A stretch of 64,000 nt of DNA from UBA6016 sp964568395. Lineage in GTDB: Bacteria > Campylobacterota > Campylobacteria > Campylobacterales > UBA6016. Below are positions 8,075 through 17,272 of this stretch, piece after piece (position 1 is the stretch's first letter; the number at the start of each line of letters is the position of its first letter). The notes under the pieces were generated by a model. That model searched no databases. It was given only the letters and a program-made list of their open reading frames with translations, and was not told the DNA's origin. A program made the translations under genes and the position numbers. The DNA is taken from assembly GCA_964568395.1 (NCBI GenBank), contig CAZMPN010000009.1:1-64000 (forward strand), given 5' to 3'.

Positions 8075-9469
8075 TTAGTTTCCGTTACCTATTTTTTCTA
8101 TTTCGCTAAACGCCAACCTTCCCATGCTTTGCAGCAAAGTCGCCCTCATGATATACCAGTTGTATACGGCGTCTATGTTCTGTTGCCTGGCGCTTGCGTA
8201 TGCGCTCTGGGCGGTCAGCAAGTCCAGTATGCTGCCGACCCCGGCCTTGTATCTACCGCTTGCCGCTTTTAGCGCCTCATCCGCGCTCGCCAGCAGGTCC
8301 TTGCTGCTTTTGACGGCCGTAGCCTGTGTTTTTAGGTTGTTGTATGCCTTGTAGGTTTGGAGGGCGACCTGTTTTTCAAGTTTTGCGTATTCGAGCTCTT
8401 TTAGCCTTGTCTCCATCTGCGCCGCCCTTACTTTGTATGTAGCGCTAAAGCCGCTAAATATCGGGATGTTGATAGAGAGCGTGCCGGAGCTGTTTTTCGT
8501 TTGGGCGCCAAGACTGGTGTCCGAATATCCGGTGGAGCCGTTAAGGGAGATGGTCGGCCTGCCGTCGCTTTTTGCGGCCTCTACGCCGGCTCTCGCCGCC
8601 TCTATTTGAGCGGCCGCGGCCGCCAGATCAGGGCGTCTCTTTTTTGCCTCAAAAATCATCTCTTCGATGTTGCTTAGATCCTCCATCTCTTTGATATTTG
8701 TGGACGGCGCCGCTATTTCAAGGCTAGTGTTTGCGTCCAGACCCAGCGTGTTGGCTAGGTCGGCGTAGCTGTTTTTTAGGCTTCCTTCCGCTTTTTGCCT
8801 GTTTAGAACAGCTTGCGAATAGGCGGTCATGGCCTGCAGTTTGTCGGACGGCGTCGCCGTCCCGGCTTTGTATTTGGCGAGCGCGGCCTCATAGCTCTCT
8901 CTCGCCGTCTTTTCCGCTTCGATATACGCCTCGAGGGAGGCTTTTGCCCCAAAAAGCGCAAAGTACGACTCGGTCACGGATAGGAACAGCGATTGTATCT
9001 GCGCGTTTTGGGAGGCGTTCGCGGCGTCGAGTATTTTTTTCGCGTTTTGGAGATTGGCCTCTCTTGCTCCAAAGTCGTAGATGGTATAGGAGAGGGAGAT
9101 CTGTCCGCTTTTCGCATTCGTATACAAGTCGGAAGTCTTGGAGTTTTGTTTTGTCGCATCGAGCGAACCCGCCGCGCTAATGGACGGCATGTAAGCCGCG
9201 TTCGCTACGCCTATGTTTTGCGCTTTTGACAGGGCGGTTATCCAGGCTGCTCTCGTCTGCGGGTTGTTATGGAGGGCGAAATTGGCTAGCTCGGAGAGAG
9301 TCATCCCTTTTTTTATCGTCGGCTCTTTCGTGAGGGCGGAGTATGAATCCGGCGCCGCAACCTTGCCGTCTACGCCGTACGGATCCGATATGTCGAATGC
9401 CGACGCCACGTTCGCCAGCAAAATCAGTCCGCTAAATAGCAAAGCTACTTTTTTATGTTTGTATTCCAT
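8075..9469 (-). CDS. tolC: TolC family outer-membrane efflux protein
   Basis: 464 residues. A signal peptide ends near residue 24 (LLFSGLILLANVASA). Two repeated OEP halves follow, each with long alpha-helical stretches (Ala/Lys/Glu-rich) and beta-strand signatures such as SYTIYDFGAREANLQNA and NIPIFSGFSATYKVRAA. It forms the trimeric outer-membrane channel for the downstream MacA-ABC pump and is the first gene of that operon. Putative leftward promoter elements lie in 9470-9530 but none is decisive. Confidence 0.88.
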   Translation of the reverse strand: MEYKHKKVALLFSGLILLANVASAFDISDPYGVDGKVAAPDSYSALTKEPTIKKGMTLSELANFALHNNPQTRAAWITALSKAQNIGVANAAYMPSISAAGSLDATKQNSKTSDLYTNAKSGQISLSYTIYDFGAREANLQNAKKILDAANASQNAQIQSLFLSVTESYFALFGAKASLEAYIEAEKTARESYEAALAKYKAGTATPSDKLQAMTAYSQAVLNRQKAEGSLKNSYADLANTLGLDANTSLEIAAPSTNIKEMEDLSNIEEMIFEAKKRRPDLAAAAAQIEAARAGVEAAKSDGRPTISLNGSTGYSDTSLGAQTKNSSGTLSINIPIFSGFSATYKVRAAQMETRLKELEYAKLEKQVALQTYKAYNNLKTQATAVKSSKDLLASADEALKAASGRYKAGVGSILDLLTAQSAYASARQQNIDAVYNWYIMRATLLQSMGRLAFSEIEKIGNGN

Positions 9470-9617
9470 TTTCCTGCAAGCTTCTTTGGTTTTTCGTATA
9501 TTATCTCATACAAAAGTAAACGTAATGTTAATGTCTCTTAGCCGTATTAAAAAAATAGGGTATGATTAGTTAAAACGTTTTTTGCCTATTAGCCTTTTAA
9601 GAGAGGAGCGGCGCGAT

Positions 9618-11924
9618 ATGAAGCTTCCGGCTTTTATTGGTTTAAATCTAACCACCAGGCTTTTTTGGGTATCGGCTGTACTGGTTGTCCTGGCGCTCTT
9701 TGCCAACACCGTCATAAGATACGTAGAGACGCAAAAAATAGTAGAAACAAGAGCCTACAATAGAGCCAAAGCGTTGCAAGACTATTTCGTCTCCATGCGC
9801 TTTGTGTATCATCAGCAATTCTTGAAAAGCGGAGTGGATCTTAACGATTCGACCGTCGGTTTTCTGCCGGCGCACGCGGCCTCGCTTATAAGCGACGAAT
9901 ACTCTAGGCGCACGACTCAAGGCATCTCCATAAGAAACGTATCCGACAAACCGAGAAACCCAAAAAACATGGCGGACGATACAGAGAAGGAAGCCATAAG
10001 ATATTTTGCCGCGAATCCGGACCAAAACGAAAGCATAAAACGCATATATAAAGGCAATCAGGAGTTCTTCTTTTTCGCGTCGCCATTGAGGGTGCAGCAG
10101 TATTGCCTTGTTTGCCACGGCGAAAAAGAGAATACATTGGAATATATACGAAATAGGTACGATACGGCTTACGGATACAAGGTCGGCGACGTTAGGGGGC
10201 TTACCAGCATACTGATTCCGGTGGCTTCCTTGGAAGATCAGATTATGGGTATTTTCTGGGATACGACATATTTTATGGGCGTTTTTTCCGCCGTACTGCT
10301 TATAGTGGTTTATATCGCCATAAGGGAAGCCGCCAGACAAGAGGAGAAAATAAAGGAGAGGCTGGAATACGCCGTCAAAGAGAAAACCGCCGAACTTAGG
10401 AGTCTTTATACCAAGGAGATGCACCTATCGTCGATACTGAAGACGGTGGCGGACGTCAATCAGCTGCTCATAACGTCGAACGATACGGATGAATTAATCG
10501 AGAATACGGCAAAGACGTTGAGCATGAACGACTCTTTTGCCAGCGTTAAAATAGTCCTGCTTTACGGCGATGAGCTAAAGGTAGCCGCGACAGAGGGGAT
10601 TATCGATGAAAACGTAGTAACGGAAGTGGACGAATTCGTGTTTGCGAACAACAAAAGCCTCAAAATTACGGATTTTGACGATGAAAACGTCCCGGAACAC
10701 TGCAGAAGAAAGGCAAAGACATACGGTATAAAAGCGGTCTATTCGGCCCCGTTAAAGAGCAGCAGCAGCGCAAAAACGCCGGTAGGCGTCATAACCGTTT
10801 GTACGGCGCAATCTGACGGTTTTAGCCAAAAAGAGTGCGATATGATAGACGAGCTAGCAGGAGATATAGGTTTTGCCGTGAACTCGTTTGCGCAAAAGAA
10901 GCTTATAGAGAGGCTCCATACCGAGAGGCTAAACAGCTACGAAGAGTTTATAGAGGCGCTGGTGGATATGATAGAGCAGCGCGACACGTATACGGCCGGA
11001 CATACGAAGAGGGTGGCGGTATATTCCGAGTTGATAGCGAGAGAGATGGGCGTAAGCGAAGCGGATATTAAGAAGCTGGTGGAAGCCGCCAAGCTGCACG
11101 ATATAGGCAAGGTGGTGACGCCGGATTCGGTTCTTTTGAAGCCGGGGTCGCTTACGAAGCTTGAATATGAGCTGATAAAAGAACACGTCGGCGCCGGCTT
11201 CCAGGTGCTATCGAACATAGCCTCGTACAAGGAGCTTGCGCAAATAGTGATATATCATCATGAAAGATACGACGGCAGCGGCTATCCAGGCGGAGTAAAG
11301 GGCGAAGATATTCCGATTTTCGGACGCATATTGGCCGTGGCGGATTCTTTCGACGCAATGACGACCAATAGGATATATAAGCCCAGAAAAAGCATAGAAG
11401 AGTCGTTAAGGGAGTTGGAAGAGTTGAGCGGCATATGGTACCACCCTGACGTCGTAAGGGCCGCCGTAAAGGTGTTGGCGGACATACGCATAGATACTGG
11501 CATAGACCAAATGGCCGATATTAGTATGCTTGACAAGGAGAGGTTAAGCTACTTCTTTAAAGATAGGCTTACAAAGCTATACAACGAGGATTATCTCACC
11601 GTTGTTTTAAGCGGGCGATCTGGCGTCGCCGTACCGTCGTGCCTTGCGGTCGTTTCGCTCTCTAACTTTACGCAATACAACAAAGAGCATAGCTGGGAGG
11701 GCGGAAACGCCTTGCTTGAAGAGCTTGCGGACTATCTGATGAAAAGTTTCGGAGGGTCGCTGATATTTAGGATACGCGGAGACCATTTTGTTATTGCGGA
11801 TTGCGACGCAAATATCGATGACGTTATGTCCAACTCCCCGCTGCGAGACAAAAACGTATCGTATAAGATAAAAAAGATATACACGCCGTTTGGAAGCGTC
11901 AAAGAGGCGCTCCTTGAAACATAG
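9618..11924 (+). CDS. Heme-binding (DUF3365/Tll0287-like) GAF HD-GYP cyclic-di-GMP phosphodiesterase with degenerate GGDEF domain
   Basis: 768 residues. TM1 (~10-28) leads into a periplasmic DUF3365-type domain whose CLVCH (Cys163-Cys166-His167) is a c-type heme attachment motif. TM2 is near 210-232. A GAF-like domain covers ~285-430 and an HD-GYP domain ~440-625, with H494-D495 in HDIGK, HHERYDGSGYPGG and GYP at 555-557. The C-terminal ~130 residues align with GGDEF (DRLTKLYNEDYL opening) but carry RGDHF (720-724) instead of GGDEF, so are not expected to make c-di-GMP. The ATG at 9618 has GAGAGGAG at good spacing; a TTG at 9582 does not. A -10-like TATGAT is at 9561-9566. Confidence 0.85.
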   Translation: MKLPAFIGLNLTTRLFWVSAVLVVLALFANTVIRYVETQKIVETRAYNRAKALQDYFVSMRFVYHQQFLKSGVDLNDSTVGFLPAHAASLISDEYSRRTTQGISIRNVSDKPRNPKNMADDTEKEAIRYFAANPDQNESIKRIYKGNQEFFFFASPLRVQQYCLVCHGEKENTLEYIRNRYDTAYGYKVGDVRGLTSILIPVASLEDQIMGIFWDTTYFMGVFSAVLLIVVYIAIREAARQEEKIKERLEYAVKEKTAELRSLYTKEMHLSSILKTVADVNQLLITSNDTDELIENTAKTLSMNDSFASVKIVLLYGDELKVAATEGIIDENVVTEVDEFVFANNKSLKITDFDDENVPEHCRRKAKTYGIKAVYSAPLKSSSSAKTPVGVITVCTAQSDGFSQKECDMIDELAGDIGFAVNSFAQKKLIERLHTERLNSYEEFIEALVDMIEQRDTYTAGHTKRVAVYSELIAREMGVSEADIKKLVEAAKLHDIGKVVTPDSVLLKPGSLTKLEYELIKEHVGAGFQVLSNIASYKELAQIVIYHHERYDGSGYPGGVKGEDIPIFGRILAVADSFDAMTTNRIYKPRKSIEESLRELEELSGIWYHPDVVRAAVKVLADIRIDTGIDQMADISMLDKERLSYFFKDRLTKLYNEDYLTVVLSGRSGVAVPSCLAVVSLSNFTQYNKEHSWEGGNALLEELADYLMKSFGGSLIFRIRGDHFVIADCDANIDDVMSNSPLRDKNVSYKIKKIYTPFGSVKEALLET

Positions 11925-11983
11925 GCGCAAGTTATGGTTTTACATTTTTAACAAATAATTAACTATTCATTCATATTCTCATG

Positions 11984-11998
11984 CCGAAATTTTTTCGG
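11984..11998 (+). promoter_or_regulatory. Leader hairpin overlapping the TonB receptor ribosome binding site
   Basis: CCGAAA (11984-11989) and TTTCGG (11993-11998) form a six-base stem with a three-base loop. The second strand overlaps the GGGAG Shine-Dalgarno (11997-12001) of the ATG at 12007. No U-tract follows, so it is not a terminator. It may modulate translation; the function is inferred. Confidence 0.35.
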
Positions 11999-12006
11999 GA
12001 GTTAAT

Positions 12007-14082
12007 ATGAAGATTTTACCTTTTTTATCGATAGTAGGATGCGCGGCGTTGTTCGGGGAGACCTTGTCTCTTGATACGGTGAGCGTTACCGCCACAAGAG
12101 AGGCGAGAGCCACGAAAGACGTGCCGCAGTCGATAGCTGTCGTAAACAGCGAAACGATAGAGGCCACGAAAGCCCAAAACATAAAAGATTTGATTACCGG
12201 AATCCCGGGCGTGCTTGTGGATAGCAAAAACGGCGGCTACGACGCCAGGCTCATCATCAGGGGCGCCGGACTAAAAGCTCCATATGGCGTAAGAGAGATT
12301 ATGGTGCTTAGGGACGGGGTGCCTATGACGGATCCCGACACTATGACCAGATTCGACTTTATAGATACGCAAGATATCGAGAGGGTCGAGGTGACCAAGG
12401 GGCCCGGCTCCATAGCGGCCGGCGGCGTGCTAGGAGGTACGATACAGATAATCTCCAAGTCGGTTTTTAGCGAAGAGCCTAACAGGATAAAGCTCGGCCT
12501 TGGAACCGACGAAGCCCAAAACTTCAACCTCCGATACTCCATAAAGGCGAGCGACAAGGACTATCTTTCGCTTACGGCTTCCAGAAGGGCCACAAATCCG
12601 GACTATAGAAGGCATAACGCTTTCGATACGAATCAGGCCAGCATAAAATACGGCAAAATAATGGAAAACGGAATACTGGAGAGCGAACTTGCCTATACGG
12701 AGGCGAATTTGCAGTTTCCGGGATCGATGAGTCCGGCCGAATTCGAGACGTTCAAGACGACAGGCAAGCAGGATACTACCGTAGACGCATGGAAACATAC
12801 AGGCAGATACTCTAAAATCCTGTTTTTCAATACGAAATACGAGACGGAGTTTGGGAACCTAAAATTCAAGCCGAGGGTTTACGTCAACAGATGGAGCCAC
12901 TACCACCCTGTTACCGGAATAATCAACGACAGCAACGACAATACTACATCCGGGGTCGACTTGGAGGCCGCGTATCCGCATAAGCTGTTCGGACAGGGCG
13001 GCTCTCTCGTGTTCGGTACGACATATAGGCAAGATATAACGAACGACTCCAAAAAATACCAATATAAAGACTATACGACCGGGTTCGGCGGCAGAATCAC
13101 GGCTACGCTCTCTGATGAAAAAGGGGCGTTGGCCGAAGTGGATAACGAAAAAAATAAGATAGGCGGCCTTTTTGCGCAGGAGAGCTTGAAATTTGGCGCC
13201 CTTACGATCGATATCGGAGCCAGGTTCGACAAGAGCAGCTTTGATCTGTCGGCCAATGAAATGACGAAGTATGACTATAGCGCAGGCAAGTACGTAGCCG
13301 GCGCCGGATTTAGGCAGACTAAAAAGACATATGAGCTTTTTGCGCCAAAACTAGGCGTTAGCTATGCAATAACGCCTCTCATTAGCGCATACGCCTCGGT
13401 GGCCAGGGCGGAACAGACGCCGTCGACGAGCGAACTATCTATTAATACGGATCTCAAAAAAAGCAGGGCCACGAACGCCGAGATGGGGCTAAAAGGCAGA
13501 ATGGATAAATTTAGCTTTGACACGGCCATCTATAGGACCGTTACCGAAGATGAGGTCGTCAGTACGTACGTATTGGGACAGACACAGACGCAAAACGCCG
13601 GCAAAAGCGATAAAAAAGGGTTTGAAGCCAGCGGCGAATATACGCTGACAAACGATTTTTCCCTGGGTGCCTCATACTCTTATTCCGACTACAAGTATAT
13701 CAGCTTTACGGAAGTGGCTAGGGTCGGCATGACTACGTATACCGCCGACAGGAGTGGCAGCAGGCTCAAATATATCCCAAAACACCAATACTCGTTGTTC
13801 GCCAATTACAAATACGGCAACTATAAAGCGCGCATAAAAACTGACACATGGAGCAAATACTTCATAGACGACGCGAATTCGCAAGATTACGAAGGGTATA
13901 GGTTCGTGACTTCGGCGATGCTCGGATGGGAAAAAGGCTCGCACTCGCTCAACCTAAACGTAGACAATCTATTCGACAAGCACTACGCCATGGAAGTAAA
14001 AAAAGACGCGACGAGCACGAGCGTATACTATACGGGTGCTGCCAGAAGAAGCGCGCTCGTAACGTACGCGTATAAATTCTAG
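12007..14082 (+). CDS. TonB-dependent outer-membrane receptor (siderophore or metal complex)
   Basis: A 691-residue beta-barrel receptor. After a signal peptide (MKILPFLSIVGCAALFGE) comes a TonB-box region (DTVSVTATRE), then a plug domain (~residues 30-150: PQSIAVVNSETIE, LRDGVPMTDPDT, RVEVTKGPGSIAAGGVLGGTI) and a barrel ending in aromatic YAYKF. The plug resembles FecA/Fe-siderophore receptors more than BtuB. It is followed after 9 bases by a membrane Fe-S protein and probably forms a two-gene unit, which suggests import of an oxidised metal that is then reduced. No exbB/exbD/tonB gene is in the window. Confidence 0.88.
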   Translation: MKILPFLSIVGCAALFGETLSLDTVSVTATREARATKDVPQSIAVVNSETIEATKAQNIKDLITGIPGVLVDSKNGGYDARLIIRGAGLKAPYGVREIMVLRDGVPMTDPDTMTRFDFIDTQDIERVEVTKGPGSIAAGGVLGGTIQIISKSVFSEEPNRIKLGLGTDEAQNFNLRYSIKASDKDYLSLTASRRATNPDYRRHNAFDTNQASIKYGKIMENGILESELAYTEANLQFPGSMSPAEFETFKTTGKQDTTVDAWKHTGRYSKILFFNTKYETEFGNLKFKPRVYVNRWSHYHPVTGIINDSNDNTTSGVDLEAAYPHKLFGQGGSLVFGTTYRQDITNDSKKYQYKDYTTGFGGRITATLSDEKGALAEVDNEKNKIGGLFAQESLKFGALTIDIGARFDKSSFDLSANEMTKYDYSAGKYVAGAGFRQTKKTYELFAPKLGVSYAITPLISAYASVARAEQTPSTSELSINTDLKKSRATNAEMGLKGRMDKFSFDTAIYRTVTEDEVVSTYVLGQTQTQNAGKSDKKGFEASGEYTLTNDFSLGASYSYSDYKYISFTEVARVGMTTYTADRSGSRLKYIPKHQYSLFANYKYGNYKARIKTDTWSKYFIDDANSQDYEGYRFVTSAMLGWEKGSHSLNLNVDNLFDKHYAMEVKKDATSTSVYYTGAARRSALVTYAYKF

Positions 14083-14091
14083 GAGCTAAAA

Positions 14092-15480
14092 GTGGTAAAA
14101 GATATAAAAAGAGATAAAAACGACCTTTTCGCATATGCGCCGACGAGGTTTTTGTTTAGAAACGAGAAGGTTATATTCGCCGTCAGAGCCGTTACCGTTT
14201 TCTTATTCGCATACGCGCTTTATCTTGGTTTTGTCGCCGAGCCTGAGGAAAATACGTTTACTACGGCGATTTTTTGGTCCATCTTCTGGCCTTTTTTCAT
14301 GTTCTTGACGCTTCCGACTCTCGGAAGCCTCTTTTGCGGAATATGCCCGCACGGATATATAGGCAAATACATAACAAAATTCGGTCTTCAAAAAGAGATG
14401 CCAAAAGCGCTGAAAAATCCGATATGGGGACTTCTTGTCGTAGTCTTGTTTTATTGGAGCGTCATCTACGTTTGGCCTGGAGCATTGAAGGCTCCGGTCG
14501 CCACGGCTCTGTTCTTTGCCGTTTTCACTTTGGTCGCCTTCGGCCTTTTTTATCTGTTCAAAGATATGAGCTACTGTAAAAGCCTCTGCCCGATAGGATC
14601 CATTACTACCGCTTTTTCAAAGGTCGGTTTCGGGCGGATATCGACTTACGGGGAACACTGCGCTTCTTGTAAGACGTTCGATTGCGCCAAGGCTTGCGAG
14701 TACAAACTAAGCCCTTTCAACTTCGAAAAAAAAGGCGCCCATTATGATTGTAAATCCTGTATGGATTGCGCCATTGCCTGCGATGCGGTCAAGTTCGAGC
14801 TTGTAAAGCCGCTATCGGGAGTGGTGAGCGAAAAAACGAAAAAGAGTTTCGCGGACGTGTGGACCTATCTCGCTATCGCCGCGGTAGGCACTATCACTAT
14901 GGGGCTTCATCACGGCATAGGCAGAACCGGGGCGGCGCCCGATATGATATGGTCCAAGATAGGAGCCCAGATAAACACTCTCGGGCTTGGCGTAGACGGA
15001 GTAGGGCTTGCGGCGCTTCTTAGCGGAATCATCGCTTCCGCCTTCTTTGCTCTCGGCGGGCTTTTTGTAGCCTCAAGGCTTCTAAACAGACCGTTTGGCG
15101 AGACGATGCTCTCTTACGGCTACGTCTTTGCGCCTATTATGATAATAGGCGGCGCAAGCCACGCTTTTAGCTTCTTTTTTATGAGTTATTACCATACCGC
15201 AGTTAACGGATTTATATGGGCGTTTAATCTCTCTTTTGAGAACGTGAAGCCTCTGGCTTCCATGAAAGACGCATGGATAAGGGTGTTTTCGCTATTTAAC
15301 TATCTTGCGGTCATAGCCTCCATGTTTATCGCATACAAAAAGGTATCGATAGAAAACGTCAAGTTTGTCGTCAAGGGCGCGGTATTTGCCGCCGTTTCGG
15401 CCTTCGCTATTTTCTATCTGTTTTTGGTCGTGTATAGACAGTACGCGATGATGGCCTACGGACCTCTTAAATGCCATTAA
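14092..15480 (+). CDS. NapH/CcoG-related membrane [4Fe-4S] electron-transfer protein
   Basis: 462 residues with a GTG start 6 bases after GGAG. Four N-terminal membrane segments carry CGICPHGY and CKSLCPIGS, the NapH/NosR/CcoG cysteine pairs. A cytoplasmic domain (~185-230) has two ferredoxin-like clusters: an atypical CASCKTFDCAKAC and a canonical CKSCMDCAIAC. About five further membrane segments follow, with paired histidines (GLHHGIG and GGASHAF...YYH) that could ligate heme b. It lacks the C-terminal Ig-like domain of CcoG and the FMN domain of NosR. Position behind a TonB receptor suggests a role in reducing an imported metal; this is inference. Confidence 0.7.
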   Translation: MVKDIKRDKNDLFAYAPTRFLFRNEKVIFAVRAVTVFLFAYALYLGFVAEPEENTFTTAIFWSIFWPFFMFLTLPTLGSLFCGICPHGYIGKYITKFGLQKEMPKALKNPIWGLLVVVLFYWSVIYVWPGALKAPVATALFFAVFTLVAFGLFYLFKDMSYCKSLCPIGSITTAFSKVGFGRISTYGEHCASCKTFDCAKACEYKLSPFNFEKKGAHYDCKSCMDCAIACDAVKFELVKPLSGVVSEKTKKSFADVWTYLAIAAVGTITMGLHHGIGRTGAAPDMIWSKIGAQINTLGLGVDGVGLAALLSGIIASAFFALGGLFVASRLLNRPFGETMLSYGYVFAPIMIIGGASHAFSFFFMSYYHTAVNGFIWAFNLSFENVKPLASMKDAWIRVFSLFNYLAVIASMFIAYKKVSIENVKFVVKGAVFAAVSAFAIFYLFLVVYRQYAMMAYGPLKCH

Positions 15481-15487
15481 AATAGTA

Positions 15488-15533
15488 TTGACTCCAGAAG
15501 GCGAAAAAGCTAAAATCGCCAAAAAGGAGTCAA
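15488..15533 (+). promoter_or_regulatory. Nested leader hairpin masking the ribosome binding site of the DUF255 gene
   Basis: TTGACTCC (15488-15495) is perfectly complementary to GGAGTCAA (15526-15533), and inside it GGCGA (15500-15504) pairs with TCGCC (15516-15520). The outer 3' strand contains the GGAG Shine-Dalgarno of the ATG at 15535. It could act as a thermosensor or translational switch; no U-run follows, so it is not a terminator. Confidence 0.45.
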
Positions 15534-15534
15534 A

Positions 15535-17247
15535 ATGTCTGATTTAAAAAAGATACCGAATAGGCTAATAAACGAAGACTCGCCTTATCTGCTGCAGCAC
15601 GCGTACAATCCGGTGGATTGGTATGCGTGGAACGATGAGGCTTTCAAGAAGGCTAGGGCTGAAAATAAACCGATATTCCTCTCCATAGGGTATAGCGCCT
15701 GCCATTGGTGCCACGTGATGGAGAGGGAGGTCTTCGAGAACGGGGAGCTAGCCCGTATACTCAACGAGCGCTTCGTCTCTATCAAGGTTGACAGGGAAGA
15801 GCGTCCCGACATAGACAAGCACTTTCAGCATATACACTACATTATTACTAGGCGTTCCGGCGGCTGGCCTACGTCTATATTTCTGACACCAGATAAAAAA
15901 CCTTTTTTCGCCGCAACATATATACCTCCAAAGTCGAAGCAGGGGATGATGGGATTTGGCGAAGTCGTAGCGATGCTCTCAGACAAGCTAAGAGACGAGC
16001 CGCAAGAGGTGTATAGGGTGGTCCAGAATATAGAGAGGATAGCGGCGAATACAGAGATAAAGAGAAGAGAGAGGGTGGATTTCTCGGTTTTACCCCTGCT
16101 TAAAGAGGCCGTCCTAAAAAACTTCGACCATGAAGACGGCGGAATAATGGGCGAGCCTAAATTCCCGCATGCGGCCCTGCTTTCGCTGCTTTTAAAAAGC
16201 AAGGATGCCGAACTGGTAGGGATCGCCTCGCATACGCTAAGGTGCATGGCGAAAGGCGGTATGTACGACATAGTCGACGGCGGGTTTTGCAGATATAGCG
16301 TTGACGGCTTCTGGCTTGTGCCGCATTTTGAAAAGATGGGTTACGACAACGGTCTCTTGATAGAGGTGTACGCAAAGGCGTACGAGATAACCGGGGAGCC
16401 TCTGTTCTTGCGTATCGCAAGGGAGTGCGCCGATTTTATGCTGGAAAAGATGAGCGAATCAAATCTCTTTTATTCCGCCAGCGACGCGGACTCGGAGGGT
16501 GAAGAGGGAAAATATTTCGTCTATGGTTGGCGGGAGGCGCATGACGCATGCGTAGAGGCCGGCGTAAAAGATGCGGACAAAACGTTAAGAACGCTTGGAT
16601 TCGGGAAAATAGGCAACTTCGAGGGCAAAAATATCCCCAGAAACGAAGCCTTTGACGATGGCGAAGAGGTGCAAAAAGCGCTGGCGGCGTTAAAAAAATT
16701 GAGAGCGGCAAGAGTCTATCCGTTTATCGACAAGAAGATTATCTGCTCGTGGAACGCCATGATGATAAGCGCGCTTTTCTCGCTATCTCGGGTGGACGCC
16801 TCATATGGGCGGGTCGCCGAACTATCCCTCTCGGCTCTTCGCTCCAAACTCGGCCGTGACGGCAAGCTGTACCACTGCGCTATGGCGGATAAAGAGCCTA
16901 GGATAGAAGCGTTTTTCGAAGATTACGCCTTCTTGTCAAAAGCGTATCTTGACGCATATCTGGCTAGCGGCAACCAGGATTATAAAAAAGAGGCTTTAGA
17001 GACCATACGGAAGGCTACCGCTCTTTTTTATAGAAACGGGACGTGGATGCTTTCCGTAGGCGAGTTCGAGACGATGGCCGAAGCGAACGACGGCAGCTAC
17101 TCTTCGCCTATTGGCGTAGCGTGCGAAGTTTTGAGATATTTCGGCGATGAAACCGGGGATCTCTTGCTCTCTACGATGGAGAGCTACTCGGCCGAAATCA
17201 GGAGTTATCCGATGTACTACGCCGCACTAGCCGCCGCTTATTTGTGA
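15535..17247 (+). CDS. DUF255 / YyaL (spermatogenesis-associated protein 20-like) thioredoxin-domain protein
   Basis: 570 residues. The N-terminal ~160 are the DUF255 thioredoxin-like domain: NRLINEDSPYLLQHAYNPVDW opens it and GYSACHWCHVM holds the CHWC redox motif, followed by KVDREERPDID and GGWPTSIFLTP. The rest resembles the (alpha/alpha)6-barrel of the family (GGFCRYSVDG, VPHFEKMGYDN, SASDADSEGEEGKYF). Family members are usually 650-700 residues, so this one is on the short side. Function is unsettled; a redox or sugar/glycoside-related role has been proposed for homologues. The RBS GGAG sits in a leader hairpin. Confidence 0.8.
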   Translation: MSDLKKIPNRLINEDSPYLLQHAYNPVDWYAWNDEAFKKARAENKPIFLSIGYSACHWCHVMEREVFENGELARILNERFVSIKVDREERPDIDKHFQHIHYIITRRSGGWPTSIFLTPDKKPFFAATYIPPKSKQGMMGFGEVVAMLSDKLRDEPQEVYRVVQNIERIAANTEIKRRERVDFSVLPLLKEAVLKNFDHEDGGIMGEPKFPHAALLSLLLKSKDAELVGIASHTLRCMAKGGMYDIVDGGFCRYSVDGFWLVPHFEKMGYDNGLLIEVYAKAYEITGEPLFLRIARECADFMLEKMSESNLFYSASDADSEGEEGKYFVYGWREAHDACVEAGVKDADKTLRTLGFGKIGNFEGKNIPRNEAFDDGEEVQKALAALKKLRAARVYPFIDKKIICSWNAMMISALFSLSRVDASYGRVAELSLSALRSKLGRDGKLYHCAMADKEPRIEAFFEDYAFLSKAYLDAYLASGNQDYKKEALETIRKATALFYRNGTWMLSVGEFETMAEANDGSYSSPIGVACEVLRYFGDETGDLLLSTMESYSAEIRSYPMYYAALAAAYL

Positions 17248-17272
17248 TAAGTTGTAATTTATAAAAAATATC

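Noticed and set aside
9572..9581. AAAACGTTTT palindrome before the HD-GYP gene
   Set aside because: Short, AT-rich and likely by chance; not repeated elsewhere in the window.
11930..12006. A Fur box before the TonB receptor
   Set aside because: The AT-rich spacer has direct TTAAC-type repeats but no convincing 19-bp inverted repeat.
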